Counted from the stretch's first letter, positions 18,764 to 27,181 are shown. The stretch is DNA of 64,000 nucleotides from Ruegeria sp. ANG-R (GCF_000813985.1 NZ_JWLJ01000012.1:1-64000), one strand, 5' to 3'. Numbers and translations are program-made. The notes: generated by a model from the letters alone, not told the origin.

Positions 18764-19094
18764 CAGGGTTATTCTGTGCGGCATTTGCAGCGATGACGGT
18801 TTCGGACCAAATAAGCCGCTCGATCATTACTCGCCAGCCACCTGCAGAAAGCCCGTCCCATCCGGCAAAGCTGTCTGTCATGGCGAGTTGGCAGAGTGCA
18901 CCGTCCGTTTCCTCATCATGTATCCTGTCGAAGGGCGCGGATTTGATCGCATCGTATCTTGCGGTGAACATGGGATGCAGTTCGAATAGAAGCTCCAGCG
19001 CCTCCCATGGATCGACTGGCATCGGCGGCGGCAATTCTTTTTCTTCTGGGAAACGGTCAGCGCAGTACGACATCCAGACTTCGGACAACTGCAT
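18597..19094 (-). CDS. minus-strand moron protein in the early region
   Basis: A 165-aa protein read against the early operon. The ATG at 19094 is preceded by AAGGAG at ideal distance, a strong sign that it is real. The sequence is protein-like and rich in Trp, Met and acidic residues (PWEALELLFELHPMF, SFAGWDGLSAGGW). I recognise no family. Its 5' leader carries the GCTTGGCGGGG hairpin that is duplicated upstream of the other minus-strand gene at 19322. Candidate lysogenically expressed gene. Confidence 0.6.
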   Translation of the reverse strand: MQLSEVWMSYCADRFPEEKELPPPMPVDPWEALELLFELHPMFTARYDAIKSAPFDRIHDEETDGALCQLAMTDSFAGWDGLSAGGWRVMIERLIWSETVIAANAAQNNPVIAHLPEGLDRMSSAKALLLMYLLGGGRDVDTRTLDARPRGTFPSLPAQRPIRKQ

Positions 19095-19140
19095 TCGAAA
19101 TCTCCTTTGCGATATTGGTTGTGTTGGTCGCTTTGGGGAC

Positions 19141-19168
19141 GCTTGGCGGGGCGGCAACCCCGCCAAGC
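19141..19168. repeat. hairpin copy 1 in a duplicated leader
   Basis: A perfect 11-bp stem GCTTGGCGGGG/CCCCGCCAAGC closes a 6-nt loop. It lies in the 5' leader of the minus-strand gene at 18597-19094. The surrounding 50 bp, including the GGGGAC flank and a TTGGT-containing stretch, are similar to the sequence around copy 2. Confidence 0.8.
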
Positions 19169-19206
19169 ACTTTGGACTAAATAGGTTTTCTCCGGTTTCA
19201 CACCCC

Positions 19207-19223
19207 CCTGAACTCAGTTCAGG
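19207..19223. promoter_or_regulatory. 17-bp palindrome, copy 1
   Basis: CCTGAACTCAGTTCAGG, here extended to a 21-bp palindrome by flanking CC/GG (19205-19225). Two further copies lie at 37569 and 48680. It is 20 bp upstream of the plus-strand start at 19244 and about 110 bp upstream of the minus-strand start at 19094, so either could be its target. Confidence 0.75.
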
Positions 19224-19243
19224 GGAAATGATCGGAGGCGCTT

Positions 19244-19558
19244 ATGTCTGACCAGCATTATTTTCCGATTGCCAACATCAAAGCCGCCGCAGAGCGCCGC
19301 CGCGCACGGCGGGCGCAGCGTTTAGCCCTCGTCAGTTCCCATCCCTTTTTGGAGACGCACCCGCTCCGCAAACTCGTCATCGCTGACAAGTCGGCTCAGG
19401 AAAGCCTGGAACTGGACGATCTTGCTGGTCAGGGAGTTGCTGGGCAGCTTCCCGTGGAAGGGAGCATCAGGGCGGACGAGATCCTGCATTTCGATAGCGA
19501 AGCGCCGCAAAGTGTCGTCGGTCAGGATGACGGAGGCGGTGACGATGCGCTCCAGTAA
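19244..19558 (+). CDS. uncertain small ORF with strong ribosome binding site
   Basis: The start at 19244 follows CGGAGG at good spacing and a palindromic operator. The first 30 residues (NIKAAAERRRARRAQRLA) look like a genuine basic helix. Beyond about codon 30 the frame runs antisense to the minus-strand gene at 19322-19633 and loses protein character. It may be a gene truncated when the minus-strand cassette arrived. Confidence 0.35.
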   Translation: MSDQHYFPIANIKAAAERRRARRAQRLALVSSHPFLETHPLRKLVIADKSAQESLELDDLAGQGVAGQLPVEGSIRADEILHFDSEAPQSVVGQDDGGGDDALQ

Positions 19559-19633
19559 CTCTATCCGCTCCTCGGCATCTGTCAGTTGCGCTTTGAGTCC
19601 TGCGATTGCGGCAGATTGTTCATTCGGTTTCAT
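19322..19633 (-). CDS. minus-strand coiled-coil moron protein
   Basis: A 103-aa protein. Its N-terminal half is a likely coiled coil (IAGLKAQLTDAEERIELLER). The start at 19633 follows TGAGGA. Its leader contains hairpin copy 2. It is one of two minus-strand genes inserted between ner and the transposase region. Function unknown. Confidence 0.55.
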   Translation of the reverse strand: MKPNEQSAAIAGLKAQLTDAEERIELLERIVTASVILTDDTLRRFAIEMQDLVRPDAPFHGKLPSNSLTSKIVQFQAFLSRLVSDDEFAERVRLQKGMGTDEG

Positions 19634-19679
19634 TGGAATTCCTCATAGCGTTGGTCCTTGTTGTGGACGTTGTGGGGAC

Positions 19680-19707
19680 GCTTGGCGGGGGTGGAGCCCC
19701 GCCAAGC
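19680..19707. repeat. hairpin copy 2 in a duplicated leader
   Basis: The same 11-bp stem GCTTGGCGGGG/CCCCGCCAAGC with a different 6-nt loop, preceded by GGGGAC as in copy 1. On the plus strand a T8 run follows 8 nt later, so it could also end rightward transcripts before the transposase operon. Confidence 0.8.
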
Positions 19708-19812
19708 ACCTTACCTTTTTTTTGCGCGTTTTGAGGGGTTTGGCAAACTCCCCGAGATGCCGCATGATTAACGCGCCTGTTGGCATGAATTCTGAGTGTC
19801 AGGGGGCGAATC

Positions 19813-20271
19813 ATGCCTAGGCCTCGCGACCCCAACACCATCGATATGTTCACCGACTGGCAGCCGCCGCAGGTAGCTGTGACACTGCCGCCGGAGGTCA
19901 CCACGGGTGGCAATCTCGCCAGTCAGATCGCTCGCGCAGTGAGCCGGGCCCTGAAGGCGTCTGAACTCAGTCGCGATCAGATCTCCGAGGCGATGTCCGA
20001 GTATCTGGGCGAGGATATCAGCAAGAACATGCTGGATGCCTATGCCAGCGAGGCTCGGGAAAGCCACCGCATCACGCTGGAGCGGTTTCTCGCTCTGATG
20101 CACGTCAGCGGACAGCACGGTCTGCTGGGCTTTGTTGCTGAGCAATTCGGTTTGATCGTTGTTCCAGAGCGCTACAGCGACCTGATCGAGCTTCATTACA
20201 TCGAAGAACAGGAACGTGCCCTGGCCGCGCGCAAAAGCGCCAAGCTTGCGCGCTGGAAGGCTGGCCGATGA
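19813..20271 (+). CDS. conserved protein upstream of the transposase, HTH-like
   Basis: A 152-aa protein. The centre (LKASELSRDQISEAMSEYLG followed by NMLDAYASEARESHRI) resembles a helix-turn-helix with dimer helices. The C-terminus is basic (KSAKLARWKAGR). It overlaps the transposase start by 4 bp, and similar proteins precede MuA in related phages as far as I recall. Likely a regulator or transposition accessory factor. Confidence 0.65.
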   Translation: MPRPRDPNTIDMFTDWQPPQVAVTLPPEVTTGGNLASQIARAVSRALKASELSRDQISEAMSEYLGEDISKNMLDAYASEARESHRITLERFLALMHVSGQHGLLGFVAEQFGLIVVPERYSDLIELHYIEEQERALAARKSAKLARWKAGR

Positions 20272-22613
20272 GTGATGTTGACAGCTTGATCTTAAAAATC
20301 GCGAAAAATGATAACTTTGGGGTTGCCGCCGATTGGGCCGCACTCAGGCTAGGCGGTCTTCCTCAAACCGAAAGCGGTTTCATTCGCTGGGTAAAGGCAG
20401 AGGGCCTTCAATATCCCGGATCAGAAGTTGCACGTAAGCGCAGCGGTCGAGGCGGTGGGTGGGAATACAGCTTGAATGCTCTGCCTCCCACAGAAAAGGC
20501 GGAATTTGACCGCCGACTGCAGGCAGCACAGGCAGAGTATCGGCGTCGGTGCGATGCGATGCAGGCTGAAGCCGATCTGGTCGTTCAGAAAACCGCTGTG
20601 GCCGAAACGTCTGAGGCCATTGAAGTAAGCGTATCCGCACATCGCCGGCGGGTTATGGAAGCACGCGCTGCCATCATTCTGGAAATTGACCGGCGACGGC
20701 TGGCTGAAGGTCTGAAACTGGACAAGACCATCAAGCTTGTTTTGGCGGAAGCCAAAGCTGGGCTGTGCGAAGAGCGGTTGGCAAACCTGCTCAAAATCGC
20801 TTCTGACCGCAGCCGATCTGCGGTCCCTTCCGAACGCTCAGTTTATCGTTGGCGCTCGGCTTACGCGGACGCTGATGATGCAGGTTCGGATCGTGCCCTC
20901 GCTCTTTTGCCCGGCACACGGAAGATAAAACAGAACATCACCGATCTGTACCCTTGGCTGATCCCGTTTCTGCGTCACTATGCAAAGCCATCAAAGCCCA
21001 GCATTTCGGCAGCGATAAAAAACTATCGGGATGCGGATGATCGGATCGGCGATGTGCCCAGCTATGACCAGGTGCGCCGCGCCCTGAAGGCTCTGAAGGG
21101 CACCTCGGATCACCTGATGGCCCACAAGGGCCGCGAAGGCCCGCTTGCCCTGAAGGCCCGCTCCGCTTTTGTCTCGCGCTCGGTTGAGGGGTTGGAGCCT
21201 GGTACGATCTATACCGGCGACGGCAAAACCTTCGACGCCGAGGTGCAGCATCCGCGTCATGGCAAACCGTTTCGGCCCGAGATCACCACCATCATTGACG
21301 TTGCCACACGCAAGGCTGTGGGCTGGTCAGTCGGGCTTGATGAGAATGCCGAACTGGTTGCGCAGGCCATCCTTCATGCCGTCCAGAACCATGGCATTCC
21401 CGCTATTTTCTATGCTGATCGTGGCTCTGGCTACAAAAACAAGATGATCAGCACGACTGCACATGGTCTTTGTGCGCGCCTGGGAACCACAGCCACCCAC
21501 TCACTTCCGTACAATTCCCAGGCGCGCGGGGCGATAGAACGTGTTCACGGCACTATCTGGAACCGGTTGGCCAAAGACTACCCCAGCTATATGGGCAAGG
21601 ACATGGATCCCGAGGCCGCGAAGAAGGTCTTCAAGGAATCCCGCCGTGCGCTGCAGATCATTGAGGGCAAGCGCAAAGTCGAAGACCCCAAAACACTGCT
21701 GAAGGCAGAGCGCACTTATGCCCGGCTGATTATCAGTTGGCAGCAATTTGTCGAGGACGTCGATACCGCCATTGCCGAATACAACGACACACCGCATTCC
21801 AGCATGCGGATCCGCGATCCCGAGAATGGCCGGATGCGCAGCGCCTCGCCCAACGAAGTATGGGCGCAGTTTGAGGCGACCGGATTTCAAGCGTTTCAGC
21901 TTGATCCGGGTGAAGCTGATGATCTGTATCGGCCCTACGAGAAGCGCAAAACCAAGCGCGCACTCATCGAGATGCACACCAATAGCTATTTCTCGCTGCA
22001 ATTGGAGCCATGGAACGGCGAGTATGTGTTTGTTGGCTTCGACATTCACGACGCTCAGAAGGTCTGGGTCCGTCAGATCGAGAAGGTGGACGGCGCAGAG
22101 GTGCCGGGCCCGCTGATCTGCGTGGCCGAGTTTGCCGGCAACGAACAGCGCTATGTGCCTGTCAGTGCTCAGAAACTGGCCGAAGAAAACCGCCTCAAAG
22201 GCCGATTGCGTCGCCACCAGGTCAAAACCGAGGAAATCGAGGCGGAAGCCCGACCGCAGTTGGAACATCAGCAGGTTGTTGAACTGGCCCTGCCACCCCT
22301 GCGCGAACCCGCTTCGGTTCCTGCAGATGCCGTGGACGCAGAGGTGTTGTCATTCCAACCCGGCCCCAGCGCATCTACGCCACGGGCCAATCATCGCAAC
22401 CCGTTTCAGGATGTCGACCTCGATCTGGCCTGGGACATCGTTGAGGCACCGGAGGATTACGAGATTCCACATGGCCATGTCCGTCTGATGAGCGCCCTGA
22501 TGGGCAATCGGGCCTTCGTGGACATGATGAGGGAAGTGGGACTGCCGCTGACTGATTTAGCGGATCGTTTAGCGGCAGCCCAATCATCACTGAAGAGCAG
22601 TAACGGAAGGTAG
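20268..22613 (+). CDS. MuA-type DDE transposase
   Basis: A 781-aa transposase that cuts and joins the phage ends. N-terminal DNA-binding domains (about 1-230) precede the catalytic core: the first Asp in IYTGDGKTFDAEV, the second in IPAIFYADRGSGYKN, and the Glu in NSQARGAIERVHGTIWNRL, the DDE triad of the rve fold. A beta-barrel and a basic C-terminal tail for MuB contact follow. It starts at an ATGA overlap with the preceding gene and lies 5 bp before MuB. Its predicted binding sites are the YTRTTGKCAG repeats at both prophage ends. Confidence 0.97.
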   Translation: MSDVDSLILKIAKNDNFGVAADWAALRLGGLPQTESGFIRWVKAEGLQYPGSEVARKRSGRGGGWEYSLNALPPTEKAEFDRRLQAAQAEYRRRCDAMQAEADLVVQKTAVAETSEAIEVSVSAHRRRVMEARAAIILEIDRRRLAEGLKLDKTIKLVLAEAKAGLCEERLANLLKIASDRSRSAVPSERSVYRWRSAYADADDAGSDRALALLPGTRKIKQNITDLYPWLIPFLRHYAKPSKPSISAAIKNYRDADDRIGDVPSYDQVRRALKALKGTSDHLMAHKGREGPLALKARSAFVSRSVEGLEPGTIYTGDGKTFDAEVQHPRHGKPFRPEITTIIDVATRKAVGWSVGLDENAELVAQAILHAVQNHGIPAIFYADRGSGYKNKMISTTAHGLCARLGTTATHSLPYNSQARGAIERVHGTIWNRLAKDYPSYMGKDMDPEAAKKVFKESRRALQIIEGKRKVEDPKTLLKAERTYARLIISWQQFVEDVDTAIAEYNDTPHSSMRIRDPENGRMRSASPNEVWAQFEATGFQAFQLDPGEADDLYRPYEKRKTKRALIEMHTNSYFSLQLEPWNGEYVFVGFDIHDAQKVWVRQIEKVDGAEVPGPLICVAEFAGNEQRYVPVSAQKLAEENRLKGRLRRHQVKTEEIEAEARPQLEHQQVVELALPPLREPASVPADAVDAEVLSFQPGPSASTPRANHRNPFQDVDLDLAWDIVEAPEDYEIPHGHVRLMSALMGNRAFVDMMREVGLPLTDLADRLAAAQSSLKSSNGR

Positions 22614-22618
22614 ACTAC

Positions 22619-23404
22619 ATGAAACCTGTCTTTGTGAAAACGCAAAATTACCATGCGTTTCAGAATGCGCTGAAGAGCCTCAACGGCCGGGGCGCAGAAG
22701 AGTGCGTGTTTGTCGTTGTCGACGGCGAACCCGGCCTCGGAAAGACAACGATCCTCAGCCGGTGGGCCGCTGAGAACTCTTGCCTGTACATGCGCGCAAA
22801 GACCGAATGGTCCGCGCCATGGTTCATGGGTGAACTTCTGGACGAAGTCCGTGTCCCGCAGCCGCACCGCCACGAAGCTCGCTTCAAAGCCGCCCTGCAG
22901 GCGCTCGGTGAGCGCGCCCTTCTGGCCGATCAGATGGGCCAGCAGTTTGCGGTAGTGATTGACGAAGCCGACCACGTTTCCAGCAAGAAGAAGGTCATTG
23001 AGACCATGCGGGATCTGGCAGACTTGTCGGGTGTGCCCTTCATTCTTGTTGGCATGGGCAAGATCCGCGACAATCTGACGAAGTTTCCGCAGATCGCTTC
23101 GCGTGTCAGCGCGCCGGTGCGGTTCACGACCGCCACGCAGAGCGATGTCGAGTATTTCCTCGCCGAAAAGTGCGAAGTGCCGGTTGCGTCGTGTCTGGCC
23201 AGCTTCGTGCTGCGCGCGACAGGCGGTTACAATCGTGAAATCAAGGAAGCCATCCAGTCGATTGAGCGCTTTGGGCTGCGTGTTGCACCAGCTGATGCAG
23301 ACCTTGGTCTCACCCTGCGCGAGATGGCCGGTCAACATCTGATCAATGACCGTAAATCCGGCTATCCGATCAAGGTGCCCGGCGCAGAAGGGCTTGCGGC
23401 ATGA
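22619..23404 (+). CDS. MuB-type transposition target ATPase
   Basis: A 261-aa AAA+ ATPase that binds target DNA, stimulates MuA and gives target immunity. Walker A is DGEPGLGKTTIL, Walker B is FAVVIDEADHV, and a sensor-like segment FILVGMGKI and a C-terminal helical lid (GGYNREIKEAIQ) follow. It is shorter than Mu MuB (about 312 aa) because it lacks most of the N-terminal helix-turn-helix region, as in other Mu-like phages. It overlaps the next gene by 4 bp. Confidence 0.95.
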   Translation: MKPVFVKTQNYHAFQNALKSLNGRGAEECVFVVVDGEPGLGKTTILSRWAAENSCLYMRAKTEWSAPWFMGELLDEVRVPQPHRHEARFKAALQALGERALLADQMGQQFAVVIDEADHVSSKKKVIETMRDLADLSGVPFILVGMGKIRDNLTKFPQIASRVSAPVRFTTATQSDVEYFLAEKCEVPVASCLASFVLRATGGYNREIKEAIQSIERFGLRVAPADADLGLTLREMAGQHLINDRKSGYPIKVPGAEGLAA

Positions 23405-23973
23405 GCGGCGGGGCGCATCAGACCATGCTGCTCCATCATCTCGGAAACACCTGCAAGACCATTGAGGTGCTGACTGAAGATCTGGGGCTGGACCGCAGGC
23501 AGATCAGCAATGCCGCCACGGCGCTGATCCGGAAAGACTATCTGGAGCGCGTCGAGCTGGGGTGTTTCCAACTGACCGAATTTGGCCGGGCAGCTGCCCA
23601 GCGGGGCGAGCAGATCACATCGGGGCCAAATGGCGCGCATGAGAAACTGCGTCGTGCGCTGCCGAACACTCTGCGCCAACGCGCTTGGAGCGCCATTCGC
23701 ATCCAGCGCCGGTTCACGGTTCAGGACATTCTGACGGCGGCCGCCACCGGAGCAGAGGTAAGCGCACATAACAACCTCCAGCGCTATTTTAAGGCACTGT
23801 GCGATGGAGGTGTCTTGCGCCGGCTGCCAAAGCGGCAGGCTGGTTCCGCCCCGACATCAAACGGGTTCGCTCAGTACACGCTGGTTCGGGATCTTGGGCA
23901 TATCGCTCCCAGCTACCGGGCAAAGGCCGGATCCCTGATCGACCACAACACCGGCGAGGAGATCGCCGCGTGA
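23401..23973 (+). CDS. tandem winged-helix protein
   Basis: A 190-aa protein with two winged-helix-like units: about 5-60 (LTEDLGLDRRQISNAATAL, then KDYLERVELG) and about 95-150 (FTVQDILTAAATGAEVSAHN, then LQRYFKALCDGGVLRRL). Likely DNA-binding and probably part of replication or transposition control. It is coupled to MuB by an ATGA overlap and to the next gene by GTGA. Confidence 0.7.
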   Translation: MSGGAHQTMLLHHLGNTCKTIEVLTEDLGLDRRQISNAATALIRKDYLERVELGCFQLTEFGRAAAQRGEQITSGPNGAHEKLRRALPNTLRQRAWSAIRIQRRFTVQDILTAAATGAEVSAHNNLQRYFKALCDGGVLRRLPKRQAGSAPTSNGFAQYTLVRDLGHIAPSYRAKAGSLIDHNTGEEIAA

Positions 23974-24299
23974 AGGACTGGATGGAAAAGCTCCGCGAAG
24001 TTGTGGACGCCAGCAGCTGTGCCGCTGTCGGTCGCAAGATCGGTTACTCCCGCGTGGCGATCTCGCACATCTACCATGGACGGTATGGTGCCAACACCGA
24101 CCGCATCAAGGCTGCGTTCCTTGAGGCTAATGGTGACGGTCCCGACTGCCCGCATCTCGGTCAGGCCATCAGCCCGGCCGAGTGCGCAGACTACCGTTCC
24201 GGCCCCATGCCCACCAGCGATCCCACCCGTTTCAAACGCTGGACGGCCTGTCAGGCCTGTCCGCTGAACCCTGACCGTAAAAGGACATCGAATGCCTGA
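23970..24299 (+). CDS. small HTH protein with Cys-rich C-terminus
   Basis: Starts at GTG 23970, overlapping the previous stop. The N-terminal segment SSCAAVGRKIGYSRVAISHI is a lambda-type helix-turn-helix. The C-terminal half has CPHLGQAISPAEC and CQACPLNP, four Cys that could hold zinc. A short ATG alternative lies at 23982. It may be a regulator within the early operon. Confidence 0.65.
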   Translation: MKDWMEKLREVVDASSCAAVGRKIGYSRVAISHIYHGRYGANTDRIKAAFLEANGDGPDCPHLGQAISPAECADYRSGPMPTSDPTRFKRWTACQACPLNPDRKRTSNA

Positions 24300-24474
24300 A
24301 CACATTCAAGCCCTGATCGATCTGGCGCAGATCTACTTCGAAGACGGAGCGCCGATCACAGCTGCTGACCGTCTGAGATCAGCTGCAGATGAAATGCAGA
24401 AGATCGCCGATCAACGCCTCGCGTTAATCGCCGAAATCTCATCCGAAAAAGGGACAACCAATGCAGACCGTTAA
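24292..24474 (+). CDS. small early-region protein
   Basis: A 60-aa, largely helical, acidic protein (ALIDLAQIYFEDGAP, then ADRLRSAADEMQKIAD). It overlaps both neighbours by a few bases, so it is translated as part of the operon. No family recognised. Confidence 0.5.
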   Translation: MPEHIQALIDLAQIYFEDGAPITAADRLRSAADEMQKIADQRLALIAEISSEKGTTNADR

Positions 24475-24658
24475 CCACATTGCCCAGAATTACATGGAGG
24501 CCAATGCCTCTCTTGGCCGCATTCGCGCCGGTGCCCAGCTGGCGCTGACCATGGTCGACGCCGACAGCTCGGTCGGTGCGATCATCCAGGCGCTGAAAGA
24601 TGAAGCCGAAACCGGCCTTCAGCTCGACCTCGGCCCGCTCACTGAAAACCGCTCTTAG
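24461..24658 (+). CDS. small early-region protein
   Basis: A 65-aa helical protein (NYMEANASLGRIRAGAQLAL) overlapping the preceding gene by 14 bp. Function unknown. It lies in the run of small genes before Gam that is typical of Mu-like semi-essential early regions. Confidence 0.5.
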   Translation: MQTVNHIAQNYMEANASLGRIRAGAQLALTMVDADSSVGAIIQALKDEAETGLQLDLGPLTENRS

Positions 24659-24668
24659 GAAAGCCGCC

Positions 24669-24875
24669 ATGCAGAAACGATACGTCATCACGGTGACCGA
24701 AATCGGTGAAGAAAAACGGATTGTAGGCCGTCAATGGAAAGAGGGAGCAGGTGACGGCGGCAGCCATGGATACACCCCGGAGACAGAAGCCACGCGCGAC
24801 TATGAACGCGAAATCTTCAAGCAAACAGTGCCCGATTTGGACCTGTCCAAACTGGTCATCACCATAAACTCATAA
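24669..24875 (+). CDS. small early-region protein
   Basis: A 68-aa protein started at ATG 24669 (AGGAAAG upstream). It has a beta-rich N-terminus (RYVITVTEIGEEKRIVG) and an acidic tail ending LSKLVITINS. It lies 12 bp before the Gam gene. No family recognised. Confidence 0.5.
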   Translation: MQKRYVITVTEIGEEKRIVGRQWKEGAGDGGSHGYTPETEATRDYEREIFKQTVPDLDLSKLVITINS

Positions 24876-24887
24876 AGGACAAAAACA

Positions 24888-25424
24888 ATGGCATCACGCA
24901 AAGTCAAAACCGCAGCCGCCAACCTGCCAATCCCGCAGGATGACAGCGAAGCCCGCGCGACAATCCGCGAGATCGGCGATCTGAGCCGGGACGCGCTTCG
25001 CCTGGAAGCGGAGATGAATGACAAAATCGCCAAGCTGCAGGAGGATTATGGCGAGATGGTCTCGCCGATCCGCGAGTTGATCACCGCGAAACAGGAAGGC
25101 CTGAAGATGTTCTGCGAAGTCAACCGGGATCGGCTGACGGGTGGCGGAAAGGTCAAATTCCACAAGTTTGCCACGGGTGAGATTTCTTGGCGGCTGCGCC
25201 CTGCAAAGGTGAGCATCCGTGGCAAAGACGCGGTGATCGCGGCCATCAAACAGGCAAAGCTGAGCAAGAAATTCCTACGCGTCAAAGAGGAAATCAACAA
25301 GGATGCCATGCTGGAGAAGGATAACCGCACCATCGCGGCTGCGATCTCGGGTGTGACCATCGGTTCGGACGGCGAGGACTTCATTGTAGAGCCGTTTGAA
25401 ACCGAACTGGCGGAGGCAGGCTGA
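24888..25424 (+). CDS. gam: Gam-family DNA end-binding protein
   Basis: A 178-aa Mu Gam relative, the phage Ku-like protein that coats double-strand ends and blocks host exonucleases. It has an N-terminal long helix (RDALRLEAEMNDKIAKLQED), the VSPIRELITAKQEGLKMFCE segment, the strand region KFATGEISWRLRPAKVSIRG, and a C-terminus with ISGVTI...EDFIVEPFE. The length matches the family (about 170 aa). It protects replicating phage DNA and is one of several host-interference genes here. Confidence 0.93.
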   Translation: MASRKVKTAAANLPIPQDDSEARATIREIGDLSRDALRLEAEMNDKIAKLQEDYGEMVSPIRELITAKQEGLKMFCEVNRDRLTGGGKVKFHKFATGEISWRLRPAKVSIRGKDAVIAAIKQAKLSKKFLRVKEEINKDAMLEKDNRTIAAAISGVTIGSDGEDFIVEPFETELAEAG

Positions 25425-25426
25425 TC

Positions 25427-25555
25427 ATGGGCGCGCGCACCAGCAAAACCGCCAGCGACGGGACGAAAACTGACTGTGAAGCCTGCGGCAAAGCCGTGCG
25501 CGGACAGAAAGGTCTGAAAGCACACAAGGCTGTCTGTACCGGAAAACCGGACTGA
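25427..25555 (+). CDS. 42-aa C2H2/C2HC zinc-finger-like protein
   Basis: A very short gene starting two bases after the gam stop. The finger-like pattern is C-x2-C, about 12 residues, then H-x3-C (CEACGKAVRGQKGLKAHKAVC spans the whole unit minus one end). The rest is short and basic. It could bind DNA or a host protein. The evidence is the motif and position, and no strong ribosome binding site is visible. Confidence 0.5.
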   Translation: MGARTSKTASDGTKTDCEACGKAVRGQKGLKAHKAVCTGKPD

Positions 25556-25646
25556 ACCGAATACGGCGGGCCACTCATATTGCCCCGCCCAAAGCCGTCG
25601 CGCGCACCTGCTCGCCGTGCGGCGGCACCAACCACAAGGAAGAGAA

Positions 25647-25919
25647 ATGTTCTTTTTGACCGAAGACTCAGTTGCCGAGCGCAAAAAGCTCAAGACGTTC
25701 AGCGGCACGACGCGAGCGGGGAAACACGTCCTTAAGCTCGAGGTTGAGTACGGCAGTGCCATGGATATGGCGTTGGATCTGGAAGGCCTTCAGCGCGTCG
25801 CCGACGCCCAGAAGCCCAAGCGCAAACCCGCCACGCGCGGCAGGAAAGCCCCCGCCAAACCCCGCCAGATCACCAACAAAAAGCCGCTGGCCCTGCCTGC
25901 GCCCGGAGAATTCGAATGA
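25647..25919 (+). CDS. small protein with basic Lys/Pro-rich tail
   Basis: A 90-aa product started at ATG 25647 after AAGGAAGAG. The first 50 residues are mixed alpha/beta (VLKLEVEYGSAMDMALDLEG), followed by a Lys/Arg/Pro/Ala-rich tail (KPKRKPATRGRKAPAKPRQ) that may bind nucleic acid. Function unknown. It overlaps the HD-domain gene by 4 bp. Confidence 0.5.
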   Translation: MFFLTEDSVAERKKLKTFSGTTRAGKHVLKLEVEYGSAMDMALDLEGLQRVADAQKPKRKPATRGRKAPAKPRQITNKKPLALPAPGEFE

Positions 25920-26512
25920 CCAATTTGCACACCCAGCAAGGCACGATCACCCTTGAGGAATTGCCCTTGTCGGTGCTGACCGCCAGTTCCCTGGCCGACA
26001 CGCTGGCGAAGATCAACCGTTTCGCCGGGCGCACTCCGGTCCCGTGGTCGGTTGCTGCGCATTCCGTCGTTGTGTCTCGCCTATGTTCTGATCCGACGGA
26101 AAAAGCATGGGGCCTGCTCCATGACGCTCATGAGGCGTTCATCGGTGACATCATTACCCCGGCGTTGGAGTTCATCAGCCAACACACGGACTATAGTTAC
26201 ACGATCAAAAACAGCACCAAACGAGCCAAACGCAGCCTCGACCGACAGATCCGCGCCGCATGGCAGGTCGCCCGCAAATCCGGTCCGCATGAAGTCGAGC
26301 TGTTCGATTGGGTCGCGTACCAGGCCGAGCTTTCGGTATTCTTCGGCATGGCTCCCGAAAGCGACACACATGGTCATATCGAGCGCGCCATCAATCTGAT
26401 CCGCGAACTGCAAACCAGCGCCGACTGGCGCTATTTCAGAGCGCTCTGGGCCGACGAAGCGTTGCACTTGGCGCGCCTTGGCCTCGTTACGCCTCCCAAA
26501 ATCGAAACCTGA
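25916..26512 (+). CDS. HD-domain phosphohydrolase (YfbR-like)
   Basis: A 198-aa HD-superfamily protein. The metal ligands appear in order: His in WSVAAHSVVVSR, His-Asp in GLLHDAHEAFIGDI, and a later Asp in ELFDWVAYQAEL. The nearest functional model is YfbR, a dNMP 5'-nucleotidase, so it may tune the nucleotide pool during phage replication. Related phage HD proteins can also act in defence or counter-defence. Confidence 0.8.
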   Translation: MTNLHTQQGTITLEELPLSVLTASSLADTLAKINRFAGRTPVPWSVAAHSVVVSRLCSDPTEKAWGLLHDAHEAFIGDIITPALEFISQHTDYSYTIKNSTKRAKRSLDRQIRAAWQVARKSGPHEVELFDWVAYQAELSVFFGMAPESDTHGHIERAINLIRELQTSADWRYFRALWADEALHLARLGLVTPPKIET

Positions 26513-26533
26513 TCTAACCCGAAGGAGATCGAA

Positions 26534-26881
26534 ATGCCCCGAAACGAAGATATTCATATCGGCCAGCGTATCCGCCAGCGCCGCCATGTCATGGGAATGA
26601 CGCAAAGCGAGGTCGCCTCGCGGATTGGTACCAGGTTCCAGCAGCTGCAGAAGTATGAGACCGGTGCCAATCGCGTCAGCGCATCGCGCCTGTGCGATCT
26701 GGCCAATGCCCTGCAGGTCGCCCCTTCGTATTTCTTTGAAGGGCTGAAGCAGCCTGCGGAGACCTCTGAACTGCGCAGCATGACCGAGTTGAAGCTATTG
26801 GAATTCTACCGTCGCTCCCCTGCCGACGCGCAGATCGCCCTCCTCAACATCGCAGAAGCAACCGCGCAACCCAGCGCATAA
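26534..26881 (+). CDS. XRE-family helix-turn-helix regulator
   Basis: A 115-aa protein with a textbook Cro/CI domain at about residues 10-65: IGQRIRQRRHVMGMTQSEVA, then RIGTRFQQLQKYETGANRVS. The C-terminal helix (LKLLEFYRRSPADAQIALL) may dimerise. Similar proteins occur in alphaproteobacterial chromosomes, so it may be a captured host gene. It starts after AAGGAG. Confidence 0.88.
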   Translation: MPRNEDIHIGQRIRQRRHVMGMTQSEVASRIGTRFQQLQKYETGANRVSASRLCDLANALQVAPSYFFEGLKQPAETSELRSMTELKLLEFYRRSPADAQIALLNIAEATAQPSA

Positions 26882-26899
26882 CCCGAAGGGAAAATCATC

Positions 26900-27181
26900 A
26901 TGAAAACGATCACCAAGAAAGACATGATCCGCGAAATCGCCGACGCCCACGGCACCAACCAAACTGTCGTGCGCGCCAGCATCGATGCGTTTCTCGATGG
27001 GATCGCGCAAGCTGTGGCCAACGGCACCGAGGTGTCGATCCCCGGCTTCGGCAAGTTTAAACGCCGCGACATGCCCGCACGCAAGGGTCGCAATCCGGCC
27101 ACCGGCGAGAGCATCGACATCGCAGCCAGCAGCACCCTGACCTTCAAGTGCGGTCAGCAGATGAAGAACCGTCTGAACTGA
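26900..27181 (+). CDS. HU/IHF-family DNA-binding protein
   Basis: A 93-aa histone-like protein: KKDMIREIADAHGTNQTVV at the N-terminus, then IPGFGKFKRRDMPARKGRNP with the flexible arm motif GRNPATGE. In Mu, host HU and IHF are needed for transposition synapsis. A phage copy inside the replication operon suggests the element brings its own architectural factor. Confidence 0.93.
   Translation: MKTITKKDMIREIADAHGTNQTVVRASIDAFLDGIAQAVANGTEVSIPGFGKFKRRDMPARKGRNPATGESIDIAASSTLTFKCGQQMKNRLN

Noticed and set aside
22457..23338. Minus-strand frame of 293 codons
   Set aside because: Antisense to MuB, whose Walker motifs and operon position are decisive.
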